Positions 1 through 11,246 of a DNA stretch of 64,000 nucleotides are shown here, piece after piece. Each line of letters starts with the position of its first letter. Position 1 is the stretch's first letter. Source of the stretch: Pyropia yezoensis (Eukaryota; Rhodophyta; Bangiophyceae; Bangiales; Bangiaceae); the NCBI GenBank assembly GCA_009829735.1, contig CM020619.1, positions 14,127,777 to 14,191,776 of the forward strand, in the 5' to 3' direction. A program made the position numbers and the translations under genes. Under the pieces are notes generated by a model. It did no database searches and was not told where the DNA came from. It worked only from the letters and a program-made list of their open reading frames with translations.

Positions 1-462
1 NNNNNNNNNNNNNNNNNNNNNNNNNNNNNNNNNNNNNNNNNNNNNNNNNNNNNNNNNNNNNNNNNNNNNNNNNNNNNNNNNNNNNNNNNNNNNNNNNNNN
101 NNNNNNNNNNNNNNNNNNNNNNNNNNNNNNNNNNNNNNNNNNNNNNNNNNNNNNNNNNNNNNNNNNNNNNNNNNNNNNNNNNNNNNNNNNNNNNNNNNNN
201 NNNNNNNNNNNNNNNNNNNNNNNNNNNNNNNNNNNNNNNNNNNNNNNNNNNNNNNNNNNNNNNNNNNNNNNNNNNNNNNNNNNNNNNNNNNNNNNNNNNN
301 NNNNNNNNNNNNNNNNNNNNNNNNNNNNNNNNNNNNNNNNNNNNNNNNNNNNNNNNNNNNNNNNNNNNNNNNNNNNNNNNNNNNNNNNNNNNNNNNNNNN
401 NNNNNNNNNNNNNNNNNNNNNNNNNNNNNNNNNNNNNNNNNNNNNNNNNNNNNNNNNNNNNN
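1..462. other. Assembly gap
   Basis: Run of N. The gap probably hides the far end (3' LTR and target-site duplicate) of the retroelement that fills the next 10 kb. Confidence 1.
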
Positions 463-1388
463 AGGAGATGGAGGACGACGCGCCTGTCGGTCCCGACGCC
501 GCGCGTTACGGGGTGAGCTCGTCTGACGACGACGGGCCTGCGGTGGCCGTCTGTCGGCCGGAGGACTGTCGTCCGTGTGCAGCGGCACGACGGTGCCGTC
601 GGCCGGAGGTCAACCCGGCGGTCAACCGCGCGTGGCGGCTTCTACCCCCTCTCTGCCGGCTGCCCGGATGGAGCCTGGTGCCGGTGCCGGCTCACCGCAG
701 CTACCTCAAGATGGTCCGCCCTGCGGCGGAGGTGGCGACCCGCAGCCGACTCCGGCTGGTCAAGGTGGTCCGGGTGTCCGGGCGGTGACTCCTCGAGGCG
801 GTCCCGACGTTGACGCGGGTGGTGGTGGCGGTGCGACACCCGGTGCGGCGGGTCAAGACGGTGCGGGTGTCCGCACACGGCCGGGGCTCCGGCTCCGGAG
901 GCTGTCCAAGTGCCTTCCCCTTCCGAGGCGGGGGCTACGCCGACGGGTGGTGCCGGCGCCGGTACCGTAACCTGCGGTGCCGCGGGCGTCGAGCGGTCAA
1001 GACGCTCCTTCTCCCATGGCGGTTGACACCGGGAGTTACTCCGGGCGGCGCCCGCCCTTCTTCTTCCTCCTCGGCCTCGTCCATCTCCGACGTCGGCCCC
1101 TCTGCCGGTGGGTGCGTCCCCGGCGCCCCCGATTCTTCCTGGTCCTGCCCGGGTTGCCCCGTTGGGTGGCGGCGTCGCCGTGGCGGCGGGTCAACCCGCC
1201 ATGTCGGTGTCCGACTTGGTGGCTCGGGTTCGAGGCCTCACGGTGCAAGAGTCGATGGAGTCCGATGGGCGTATGCGGGTGGACTTCCACCTGGTGCATC
1301 CCCGTGGAGAGTCCTCCCGCCGCGTTAAGGTGGACCCGAGCTGGGAGCGGGAGTTGGTGCGGCTGGTCAACCAGCCGAACGCGGTCCG

Positions 1389-2858
1389 GTGGAACACCAT
1401 TGGATCCTGAGTCAGCCGGACGACCGGCATGCGCAGCTCTGGCGCACCCGGGTGGGACGGGGTGAGGTCTACCTCGACCCCAACTTCGGGGTCTGCGACC
1501 TGATTGCCCCCGCGTTGCCGCGGGAGATTGACTACCCGGCTAGTGCTCGGGGGATTGCGGCGGCGGCGGAGCCGGTTGCGTTTGGGGAGACGGTGAGCCG
1601 TACCGGTCGGTATCCCGACTTTGACTACTACCCGGGGGTACCCCCGTATCTGTCGTTGACGGCTCCCTACCCGCCCATGGCGGGGTTGAAGTCGGCGTCG
1701 AGTTGGCGACGTAACCATGGTGTCATGGCGGATGCGTTCCGCACGGATATAACGTGTGCGTTGCAGACCGGCAACGGTCGTGCTCCGGTATACACTCCCG
1801 TGCGCCCGCCGCTATGGCAGGAGGGGTGGGAACCCGCCCCTGCTTTCCGGTTTGACACCGGCTCCTGCCTTCGCTACTTCGGGAGTGTGTTGGATTCGCG
1901 ACCGGTCCACCCGTTGCAAGGTACCTTCACCCTTGAGGTTACCCTCGGGCAGGCTTCATCCTTCTTGCTGTCCGTCCGCCGGCAGGGTCGTCTGTTTCAT
2001 CTCCCGACGGGTGTCCGTCGGCACATCGCGCAGTTGGGCGTGGATCTGATAGCCGCCAAGACCGGGTTGGCCCGGGAGTTCGAAGCCCTGCTGGCTGTTC
2101 ACGATGCCGTGAACTGGGCTGGGGTGTTGGCCCTTCCCCCGTACCGGGACCCGCAGGCTGGGGCTTCCCCCTTGCCTCGTCACTCGTTGCGTGTCCGGCG
2201 TACTCAGCCGGGTGAGCCTAGTTGCCATGGGTGGGCGTCCACCGAGGCCGTTCCTGACCTGGGTATTCCCATGGTTATCCATGACCCTCTTCAGGTCCTT
2301 GCTCCGTGGTTCGGTAACCCGATGCCGGCGGCGGTTGGCCGTCGTCCCCGAGAGTGGGGCTCTGTGGGTGGGGAGCGTGAGGTGTCCCGTCGTCGGGCGG
2401 AGTACCGCCGTGGTTACGGTGGAGCCCCTTCGGTAGGGTCCTACCGGGCCTCGTATCAGGTGCCACCGGCTCCGGTGGTAGCCGTGTCGGCTCCTGTGGC
2501 TCCTCTGGCTGCGCCAGTGTCACCTCCCGCCCCTGTCCTACATGACGGGGGTCCCCGTCTCTGGTATGAGGGCGTTGACGCCCTTGTTACCCGCGCAATG
2601 CGTGGGGGTCTCTCTGTTAGCTGGGGGGATATCCCCCCAGGTGCTGCGCTGGTTGGGTCAGCGCGTTGCTTCGGTGGCGTGCTGGACCGCCTCCAGAAAG
2701 CTCTGGAGGACGTGGAGGCTGGCCGCAGCACCCTCGTCCAGCTATGCACCGAGGTAACTCGGGTGGTCGACCGTCGTGACGTTGCCGACCGGTGGAGCAC
2801 GGAGGTCTACGCGCTTACGCGTGAGTGGCCTCCCTCGGGCAGTGGGTCTACCCACTGA
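1389..2858 (+). CDS. Unrecognised open frame, antisense to the chromovirus element
   Basis: Open frame of 489 codons on the strand opposite to gag and pol, between the end of pol and the gap. The product is rich in Pro, Gly, Ala and Arg, has no signal peptide or obvious membrane segment, and matches no family I recognise. Its middle (about residues 100-300) has balanced composition with aromatic residues, as in real protein. Some plant gypsy elements carry antisense frames between pol and the 3' LTR, so this may be a passenger frame of the element rather than a host gene. Treated as part of the fossil. Plus-strand sequence from 463 to 1388 has similar codon-like composition but no product I can name. 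Confidence 0.45.
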   Translation: MEHHWILSQPDDRHAQLWRTRVGRGEVYLDPNFGVCDLIAPALPREIDYPASARGIAAAAEPVAFGETVSRTGRYPDFDYYPGVPPYLSLTAPYPPMAGLKSASSWRRNHGVMADAFRTDITCALQTGNGRAPVYTPVRPPLWQEGWEPAPAFRFDTGSCLRYFGSVLDSRPVHPLQGTFTLEVTLGQASSFLLSVRRQGRLFHLPTGVRRHIAQLGVDLIAAKTGLAREFEALLAVHDAVNWAGVLALPPYRDPQAGASPLPRHSLRVRRTQPGEPSCHGWASTEAVPDLGIPMVIHDPLQVLAPWFGNPMPAAVGRRPREWGSVGGEREVSRRRAEYRRGYGGAPSVGSYRASYQVPPAPVVAVSAPVAPLAAPVSPPAPVLHDGGPRLWYEGVDALVTRAMRGGLSVSWGDIPPGAALVGSARCFGGVLDRLQKALEDVEAGRSTLVQLCTEVTRVVDRRDVADRWSTEVYALTREWPPSGSGSTH

Positions 2859-3036
2859 GGAGTGCTATTGTTTGGGCGGGAGAGGGCCCCGGCAACCCTT
2901 ATGGTAGCCGGGTAGTAGTGAGTATAAACTCATCCCCTTTGGGGGGCATTGCTTGCCTCTGTTTGCTGCCCTGGGGAGTACCCCTTCTGGCTCAGTGGTG
3001 CCTTGCCTCCCGTCCAACTTCTTCCGGTAGGTTCAT

Positions 3037-3093
3037 GCTTGGGGAGGTCATCCTCCCTCACTTGGTGTCTTGGCTTGGGGAGGTCATCCTCCC
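3037..3093. repeat. Two copies of a 21-bp palindrome-bearing repeat
   Basis: The 21-mer starting GCTTGGGGAGG occurs at 3037-3057 and 3073-3093, 36 bp apart. Each copy contains the near-palindrome GGGAGGTCATCCTCCC, which could form a hairpin or bind a dimeric factor. It lies between the antisense open frame and pol. Confidence 0.8.
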
Positions 3094-3171
3094 GTGTAAG
3101 CTCCCTAGTTACTTCGATATTATCGGAGTTAGCCTTTACCTTTAAGTTAACTTATTAAGGTTCAGGTTTTA

Positions 3172-3257
3172 CTTAGTTACCTAAGCTTAGCTCTACTTAG
3201 TTACCTAAGCTTGGTTCGACTTAGAAACCTAAGTCTGATTTGACTTAGAAACCTAAG
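3172..3257. repeat. Array of four palindromes with 24-bp period
   Basis: CTTAGTTACCTAAG starts at 3172 and 3196, and CTTAGAAACCTAAG at 3220 and 3244: four 14-bp inverted repeats exactly 24 bp apart. A fifth weaker palindrome (CCTACTTAGTAGG) follows near 3269-3281. The block is AT-rich compared with its surroundings. It lies just past the end of pol, where promoter or regulatory repeats of the element could be expected. Confidence 0.85.
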
Positions 3258-3337
3258 TCTGCCGTAACCACGTCACACCCTACTTAGTAGGTATAAGCCT
3301 CACCCCCCAACAGCCGAAGTCGGTGTCGGTTGGGTTG

Positions 3338-6300
3338 TTACAGTAGGCGTCGTCGCCTCATGTAAGGCATGAGTAGTTGGCGGGGTATATTCGCCGCCTG
3401 TTCCCAGGTGGGTGAGTCGTATCCGACCCACATAACCTTGACGTACCAGGGTCCTGGTACGTCCGGGTCGGTGTGTCCGACCACGCTCTCTACTTGGTAT
3501 GGAATCCCATCCGGTCCCACCGGGTCATCCGACCGGTGGGTTGTAAGAGCTTCATGTAGCAACCCAGCCGGTACCGGCTGAGGCTGTTCCGGCTTCGGAG
3601 CAGGTGTGACATCATTCATACTGATGCGTTGGATCTCCGTATCGGAGTGTAAGATAACAGAGTGGTCATCTCTGTGGAGGATCTGGTACGGTCCCTTGAC
3701 CGGTTGCATAAGCTTGTTCCCTCGGAACTTCTGGTGTCTGATATAGACCCAGTCACCTGTTACCAGGGTTGCGTTGCGCACCCGTAGTCGGGCGTCGAAG
3801 TTCTTCTTATATCGAAGTTGTGTTCTGTCAAGGGCACCCTTGAGCTTAGGAATCATCCACGATAGCTTGGCCAACCAAGCTAGGTGGATGCGTTCGGCGG
3901 GTCGGCCCTTCGGTGTATCATACCGAGTGCACCTGCCGGGTGGCAGCGTCAAGTTACCGACGCCTAGTGGCATGACCCACTCCAGCGGAGCAATGTTTGT
4001 GCTCCGATGTGGCCTGGCATTGTATGCCAGGGTGAGTACGGACAGAAGCCTGTCCCAAGTGTTCGTGTGCTCGGCCACGTAGCACTGTAGCATCTTGACG
4101 ATGGTGCGGTTGAACCGCTCCACCTGCCCGTTGGACTGCGGGTGGTAGTCGGATGCCCGACGTGGTTCAATACCGAACATGCCCAGGACCTTAGTGCAGA
4201 ATGCCGACGTAAGGTTTGCTCCGTTATCGGAGAGGAGTTGCTTCATGACTCCGTATGCACTGATCCAGTGGTCAACCACTGCGTTCATGATCGTGTATGC
4301 CGTATCATTCGGGATGGCTGCCGCTCTTGACAGCTTAGTGAAGCGGTCAGACATGACCAGGATGTACCTGTTCCCTTCTTCCGTTATCGGAAGTGGCCCG
4401 AGTATTTCGATAGCGACTTGCTCGTTGGGCCCATCAGGTGGGAATAGCTTCATGGCAGACGCCCGCCTATGTAGACTCATGCGGTTACGTGCACAGGGGT
4501 GGCATCCCCGTACGTGGTCGACCACGTCGACGGCCATTGCTGGCCAGTAGAAGAACCTTCGCATTTCTGCGAACATACGTGAACCCCCCGGGTGTCCGGC
4601 TGTAGGGTTCTCATGTTCTCGTTTCATGACGGCTTGCCGTAAGGACACGGGAACCACGACTTGATGTCGTCCATCGGCGGGTGCCCGCCGGTATATGAGT
4701 CCGTCTTCGTTCTCGGAGAAGATGCCGGCCGTACCGGCCAGGAGGTTAGCACGATGACGTCTACAGTCATCGTCGTTGGCCTGTGCCTCGCGGAAGTCCG
4801 CGAGGGTCAATGGGCACGCAAGGTGTGCCATGGTATGGTCAGCCATACCCTGGGTAGCATTACCCACCATGCACACCGGTACTACCGGGATGTCCTCGTC
4901 CACCGGGCGGGTATCCCCGCTCGGGGTGTCGAGTCGAGACAACGCGTCTCCGAGGTGGTGGGTTGACCCAGCCTCATACACCGTGCGGTAGTCGTGCTCG
5001 GCCATCTTCAGCCTCCATCGGGCTAGCCTCCCATGGCTATCGGAATCCTTGTCACCAAGGTTGAGGAGCCATCGTAGGGGTTCGTGGTCGGACCTCACGA
5101 TGAACCTGGAGCCCTCCAGGTATGGACGGAGCAGTTGCACTGCCCATATAACTCCGAGGCATTCACGCTCGGTGGCACTATAGTTCCGCTCAGCCGGGTT
5201 GAGTGTCCGGCTGAAGTACCCTACCGGACGTAGGTCCGGGATAACGTTTTCGGTACCGATCAACGTCTCCCCCTGTAACAGGGTGCATCCCACTTGTGTA
5301 TCACACGCATCGACATCGATGACGAAGGTACCCCGTCTATGCGGTAACGCGAGGACGGGTGGGGCTAGTAGGGCTCGCTTCAGCGACTCGAATGCCTCCT
5401 CTTCGCTAGGCGAACGGGGTTGGAGTACCTTGGGTAAGGTACTGCTCGTAAGAACCGTTAACGGTTTAGCTATCCGAGCGAAGTCCTTGACGAACCGTCG
5501 GTATACATTGCACATTCCCAGGAAGCTCTTGAGCTGCGTCTGGGTGTTAGGGAACCGGGCATCCCGGAGTGCCCGGGTATTGGCTTCGAGTACCCCTAGT
5601 TTACCAGGGGTTACCTGGTGGCCCAGATACTCGACCGTCTGTTGGAAGAAGGCGCACTTCTTCAGACGCAGGGTTACCCCGGCGTTCCTCAAGAGGGTGA
5701 GTACCTCGTCAACATGTTGTACATGGTCATCCATGTTACGCGAGAAGACGATGACGTCGTCGAGGTACACTAGGCAGTTACGCCACTTCACCCCCGACAG
5801 TATGATGTCGATAGCCCGCTGGAATGTAGCGGGGGCGTTGGACAATCCGAAGGGCATCCTTAGGAACTCGTACACTCCACTGTGACAGACGAATGCCGTC
5901 TTGGGGATATCCTCGTCCGCCACCGGGATCTGCCAGTATCCGGCATTGCAGTCGATGGTGGTAAACACCGTAGCCTCCCCCAGGGAGTCGATGCATTCAT
6001 CCATCCTTGGTAAAGGGTATGAGTCCTTCTTGGTAACCAAGTTGAGGCGTCGATAATCGATGCAAAACCGAGGAGTTTGATCCTTCTTCGGCACAATAAC
6101 TACTGGGGCACCCCATTCCGACATCGAAGGTCGGATCACCTTAGCTTCACTCATCCTCTTCACTTCTCCATCAACGATCTCTCGTTGCATAGGTCCCGCT
6201 CGGTGCGGTTGTGAGCGGGCGGGTCGTGCGCCTGGTACCAGGTCTATACGATGTTGGGTTGCCCCAATGGTCCCCAAGGCCCCGCCTGTCCACGTAACGT

Positions 6301-7504
6301 CATGCTTTCTTAGCATCCGTCGTACCCCTTCGGCTACCGAAGGGGGAAGGTGGTCGAGGTCAGCCTCGGCCAGTGCCTTCAAGGCCTCTTGGTCCTTTGG
6401 CGGCAGGTCCGCCGGAGCCGCCGATGGGTTAGGCTTCCCGTCATCGGGTTGCTGTCGCTCGGTGGTCTCGGCGACCGCCAGTACTTCAAGTGGTTCCACT
6501 TGACCTTCCTTATCAGGGGTAAGGATATCTCCTTCGTAGAGTTCGGCAATCCCGAGGATAGTTCCCTTCGGGAGGGTGACTGCCTTACGGCGATAGTTCG
6601 CCATCACTAGGAGGGACGACCCTCCTGCTGGGAGGTCTATGAGACCGTTGGCCATGGTCAACCCATGGCGCTTGTACGTCCGTAGGTTGGACTGGACTCT
6701 GCAGATGCCTGCGAGGTCGCAGTTAACCGGGAGGACTGTCTCTGACAACGGCTCAAAGCGAGTTCGCTTGGCCAACCGAAGTGTCTTCGGCTCGACACTT
6801 GCGTACACCTCAGCCACGTTAACGTGGCTTCCTTGTAGCGTCAGATCCCTGACGATAGCCGTGTGTCCTCGCTTCGTCCCGTCGGCTTCTTGAAGCTCGA
6901 CGGTCCTCCGGCCTGGCCGGATTGCATCAACGTGAACGTTGATGAAGGTGCACCCCAGTATGCAGGGCACCGATAGCGTTTCACATACCAGGAAGTCAAC
7001 TTCCGTGGTGAGATCCCCGATGGTAACCCGCAGCGACATCGCTGCGGTCGTACGAATGAGTCGACCATTCGCGTCCTTGATGGTGGGTCCCCGAGTCACT
7101 CTGACTCGTGGAAGCCACTTGTCCGGGAGGGTATCCTTCCGGATAAGGTTGGGTCCAGCCCCTGTATCCAGTACAGGGTAGTACGATCGTGTCGACTGGG
7201 GGTCAACCCCCAGTGTGGCTGATACCTTGAAGTTCTCCAAGGTAAACAACACATGTCCTACACCGATATCCGGTGTAGCTCGGGCATCCTGAACAGGGCC
7301 CTTGTCTGGTTCAACGTGACGGGGCTTCCCGTCCTCTCCTCCCAACCTTGGAGGTTGGTCATCAATCCCCTGACGCCGTGTCGTCGGGGCCGGAAGGTGT
7401 ACCCGGGGGTTGATGCGGCGTCGGCTCAACCGCGCTCTCCGTGGGGCTTTCCCAGCGGTACTCCGGGGTGGCTTGCTTGGGTGACCCCAGCGCCCCCCGG
7501 TCAT
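3338..7504 (-). mobile_element. pol: Pol region: protease, RT, RNase H, integrase, chromodomain
   Basis: Open frame of about 1388 codons. The order is an aspartic protease (DTGAG), a reverse transcriptase (motif YLDD), an RNase H domain, an integrase with an HHCC zinc finger and a DDE core, and a C-terminal chromodomain (WVGYDSPTWE type). Protease-RT-RH-IN order defines Ty3/gypsy, and the chromodomain defines the chromovirus branch, in which it steers integration toward particular chromatin marks. It follows gag directly, as is usual in the family. It looks whole. Confidence 0.93.
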
Positions 7505-7512
7505 CCTTCCTC

Positions 7513-9702
7513 TTACTCGTTTCCCGCCCTTGGTAGGGTGCTGTCCGCCGGGACATCCGGCTGAGGAGGTGCCCCCTCGACGGCCAGTACTCCACCTGGA
7601 GCTGGCTGCCTACCCGGTGCGGGTCCGGGTGCTCGGGCGGGATACCCCCCGGTGGATGCCTTGCGTTGCGCCGCTGCCCGCCGAGACTCCTCGGGGATGA
7701 GTGGGCAGGAAGACACCCAGTGCTGGGGATCCCCACACAACATACACCCGGACGTGCCGGTCCCCCCTTGAGGTCGCATCGGGGTAGCCCCGTAGCTACG
7801 ATTGCCTCCCTCGGGCGCCCGAGTGCCTGCTCCCTGGTAGGCCTTGGGTCCTTGGGTCAACCGGAACATGGACTCCCCCAACCGGTTGGGTCGGCCCGCA
7901 ATCTGCGGAGGTGCCTCCGTGCGCACCGCCCATGTTGGCAAGGGTTGGTGAGGGTTACCCGTCACCGGGGAGTACCCCGTAGTCCGCACAGACGGGACGC
8001 GCCGTCCCGTTCCTTCGTTGACCTGGAACTGGGTTCCAGCAGGGGCGATGTACGCTACCGTACCATGTTCATCAATCACCGGCGTCGCCGGTAGCAACAG
8101 GTGGCCCTGTTGGTCGACTAGAGGGTCATCCTCACCAATAGGGGTATGTTCGGTCGCCACCAGTACTGGTGCGGCCTTACGTTCCACCTTCTCTTGCCTC
8201 GGTACCGGGGTAAGACTGGGCTTGCCTCCCTCACCCTTGGGCTTCGGGGCCAAGGCACACTCCGGGTGTAGAACCCGGTAGGCGTCCCCTAGGGACTTGC
8301 ACATATGCATCAGTCGACTGAAGTTCGTCCGTGCCGTGTTGGCGCCCCGTGCGGATATCCGCACGTAGTTGGGTACCCCTGCAAACAGGATGGCCCGTAG
8401 CTCCCCTTCTCCGAGGAGCTTCCCCAGCTCGTAGTCGAGCTCTTGGATCCGGCGTCCAAACATCTCCTCATCCTCCCAGGACTGGGCGGTGGCAGTGCGA
8501 AGGGCCCGATAGTGGTCCTCGCACTTGTCCTCACTGAGGTAGCTGCTCAGCAGCTCCTTGAATGTCCCACGGTAATCCATGGGGGTGGCCGCGACCCTCA
8601 TTCCCGGCATCGGGGATGCCTGGCGAAGAATGCCTCGCACCCGTTCATCAACAAAGAACGGGAGGATCTCCAGGGCCAGCCCCTCGTTAACGAGCGCCTT
8701 GTCTGCGGCTGCCTTGAAGCTAGTCAAGAAGCCGATGACTGCCAACGGGCGTCCGTTCGGCCCCCCGAACATAGGGACTCCCTTCATAAGGGTCTGCATA
8801 GAGCGGATCGCCCGATGCGACGTATTACGCATCGATTCCGATACGGAGGTAGATCGGTCCTCCAAACGATAACGTTCGGGAGTCAGTACCGACCTGAAGA
8901 CTTCGTTGACGATCTCCGTGTCAGCGTCCTGGATATCCAGTCGCTTAGCCAGTTGATGAGCAAACTCATCGGACTCCATCCGCTTCAGTAGGCTCGCAGT
9001 GACCTGCGCGGTCATAGCTTCCACCACTGAAGATGGTACTTCAGGCGTCGGCACCTCGGGAACCCGAGTTGCCTGGCCTCCTTCGTCGTGGGGGTACTGC
9101 GAGAGGGTACCCCCTCCCCCAATAACCGACTCTCCCCCGGCGTAAGTATCCGCCGGGTCGTGTCCGCGGAGTCCGCTTCGGGTGCTCCGAGCGTATCGCT
9201 CCGTGTGACTCCGTTCCAACTCTGCCGACGAGTCGGACCCATATCCCATTGTGTCCGGGGGTTGTCCAGGAGTAGCAACCCCGGGATTGACCCTGGTGGA
9301 CTCCGAAAGTAGACCGGCCGGTTCGAACCGTACCGGTGTGGGAGGAACACGACGGGGTCCCGTCGTGTGCCGTGTTGACATCAACACTGCCATTGCGTCC
9401 TCCGTCCGATCTTGACGGGCATCGAGCCCGGAAAACCGGGCCTCGATGCGGGCCAATGATGCCATCAGGGAATCCCCTGGTGAAGGAGGCGGCGGAGTGA
9501 GGTCGGTCGACGACAGTTGAGGCGGGCCCCCGCCTCCTGCCGTCCGAGCCGTGCCAAACGTCGATCCGGCACCGGAAAGCATTGGGGTCTCAATGTTATC
9601 GATCGGGTTCCCGATCCCGGTTCCCGTAGTCACCTCCGGAGTCGGCGTCGACGCCGATCCGTCATCTTGAACGTTCCCCGTCTCTTGGGTAGACATAGTC
9701 AC
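7513..9702 (-). mobile_element. gag: Gag region of the chromovirus element
   Basis: Open frame of about 729 codons starting MSTQETGN near its beginning. It has a Gly/Thr/Pro-rich N-terminal part, a middle part of retrotransposon-Gag type (helical, Arg- and Glu-rich, about residues 240-470), and a CCHC zinc knuckle (CMLC...H....C) near residue 650, the usual nucleocapsid RNA-binding motif. It lies just after the LTR and primer site and just before pol. In this family Gag forms the virus-like particle. Treated as a fossil element part that looks whole. Confidence 0.85.
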
Positions 9703-9902
9703 AATCAGTCAACCGACGCAACGATCACCACGAATAAGAGAGCGAGGGGGTAGATTGGGGAGAGTAACAGTAGGTCACAGTCACAGGTAAAAGCTCAACA
9801 CAATCGATCAGGTCGCAACACCACGAGTACAAGAAAAGGACCGGATCCCTATCCGTGTGCCAGGGCCGAAGACGGCGTCACCACAAGGGTGACGGAAACC
9901 CG

Positions 9903-9921
9903 TCCCCTACTGCTCCACCAA
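9903..9921 (-). other. Primer binding site candidate
   Basis: In element sense the bases just inside the LTR read TTGGTGGAGCAGTAGGGGAC. The TGG start is complementary to a tRNA CCA end, and the rest could pair with an acceptor stem. The donor tRNA is not identified. Confidence 0.5.
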
Positions 9922-10283
9922 TGTAGCACAATAGGAATCCGTCGCACGTCCACTCTCAGGGAACACTCACCAAGAGGGATCGGCACCAACGTCACCGGGA
10001 GGCCAAGGTTGCTGTCCTTGGAGCGCAAGCCACGGGACCAAGATGGGAGACCAAATGGGAGGGGTTTGTTGTTCTCCTTGGCCGGCGGTGGATTCGCCAC
10101 CGGCCCCCTCGTTATAAACCCTCGGAGACACTACTAACTACCCTCCACCCCAAGATGCAAGTCCCTCTGGTCATACGTAACTTATAGATACCGTGACCAG
10201 CTCGGACTCTCAAATTGAAAGTTAAGGATTAGAAGTAGCCCCCCTGATATTAGCGTCACAATACGGACAACCATATTGCTACA
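9922..10283 (-). repeat. 5' LTR of the chromovirus element
   Basis: Segment of 362 bp bounded by the inverted termini TGTAGCA (9922-9928) and TGCTACA (10277-10283), the usual TG...CA LTR form. A TATA-like TTTATAA in element sense lies near 10110. It sits directly upstream of gag, and a primer-binding-like sequence abuts its inner edge. The boundary is called from terminal symmetry and position only, because no second copy is visible. Confidence 0.65.
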
Positions 10284-10567
10284 GCCACCCTGCACCAGCA
10301 CCGACTGCGCGCGGCAATCGAAGACCAGTTCCGCCCGTGCATCGGCCGCTGCCGCCGGGGTGCTAGCGGGGGGGGCGAGGACCGGAGAGCGACGAAGAAA
10401 GCAACCACGCGGCGGACCTCCGCACTCGCAATGAGCACGTCCATATCAACAGCGAACGCCCAGCAGATGTCGCGCGTGGTGGGGGGAAAGAGAGAAGCCC
10501 ACGCCCCCAGAGCTGCCTTGCCTGTCGATGCCGCTCCCACCACCCTTGCCGACGGCACGGACGCCGC

Positions 10568-11246
10568 CTAGCCCGCCGACGCCAACGCAGGCGACGCTAC
10601 GCGAGGGCGTTTGTCCCGCCGGACGGAAGACGCGCTCGTGACGGCAGTGGTGGCCGCCGCCAGCCGGGGAACCCGCGGAAGCAGCGACATCGGCGGCGGC
10701 TGCACCGTCCCCGTGCGGACGAAGGAGCCGAACCCCGCAGGCCGTGACGCAGGCCGGCAGTGATCTTGCAGCGTCCGCGCGGGGGTGACAACGCCCCGGT
10801 TGGCTGCCCCAAGCCCGCCGCCGTCCAACTCATGCCGCGACATCAACCGGTTCGCCACCCCACGGGAGCTGGCCTCAAGGCCCGCGCGGGGTGCGAACGG
10901 GTCCACGACGCCGCCTTGTGACGCGGCTGCTGCCGCGACAACGGCGGCCGCGGCGGCGGCCGCCGCAGGTACGCCAGCGACCGACACAGGCGTGGGCGTG
11001 GGGCGCCGAAGAGGCACCGCAGAACGCCGTCGCCACCGCCTGGGACTGCGCCCATGCCAGCGTGTGGGGAGGGGGCGAGGGAGGTGGGTGGAGCGGGGGG
11101 GGGGCGGGCGGCGCATGCGTTTCGCGCCCAGCCCCCCGCTGCCGCCGCATTGCCCGCCGACGCTGCAGCGCCCACTGTCGTCGCGCCTCTGACGCAAAGA
11201 CCACCGCCGTCGCCGCCACTAATAGCAGTACTGCGGCCGTCGCCAT
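10568..11246 (-). CDS. Possible low-complexity gene; model uncertain
   Basis: Minus-strand frames overlap here. One begins with ATG at 11246 and gives MATAAVLLLVAATAVVF followed by basic residues, which looks like a signal sequence or membrane anchor. Another, ending at 10568, gives an Ala/Pro/Arg-rich stretch whose last 100 residues are less biased. No single frame links them, so an intron or homopolymer length errors would be needed. The retroelement LTR ends only 285 bp downstream, so the rest of such a gene could have been separated by that insertion. I recognise no domain, and the region may not be coding. Confidence 0.2.

Larger units (their letters stand above)
463..10283 (-). mobile_element. 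Ty3/gypsy chromovirus LTR retrotransposon, far end in gap
   Basis: A minus-strand LTR element. Reading from high to low coordinates it has an LTR, a tRNA primer-binding-site-like sequence, gag, pol and an extra segment with an opposite-strand open frame. The integrase is followed by a chromodomain, which places it with the chromoviruses. No copy of the LTR end is visible between 463 and 3337, so the second LTR is probably in the gap, and the target-site duplication cannot be checked. The two main coding regions look whole, which suggests a fairly young insertion, but age cannot be estimated with only one LTR in view. The left limit given is the gap edge, not a measured end. Confidence 0.85.

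Noticed and set aside
3172-3257. Regular repeats resembling a CRISPR array
   Set aside because: Units are 24 bp in all, with no unique spacers of constant length, and the context is a eukaryotic retroelement.
3331-3341. TGTAACAACCC (minus strand) right after pol as the start of a 3' LTR
   Set aside because: No matching sequence occurs at the outer end of the LTR beside gag, whose termini are TGTAGCA/TGCTACA.
9310-9330. GGTTCGAACC as a tRNA T-loop
   Set aside because: No cloverleaf can be built around it, and it lies within gag.
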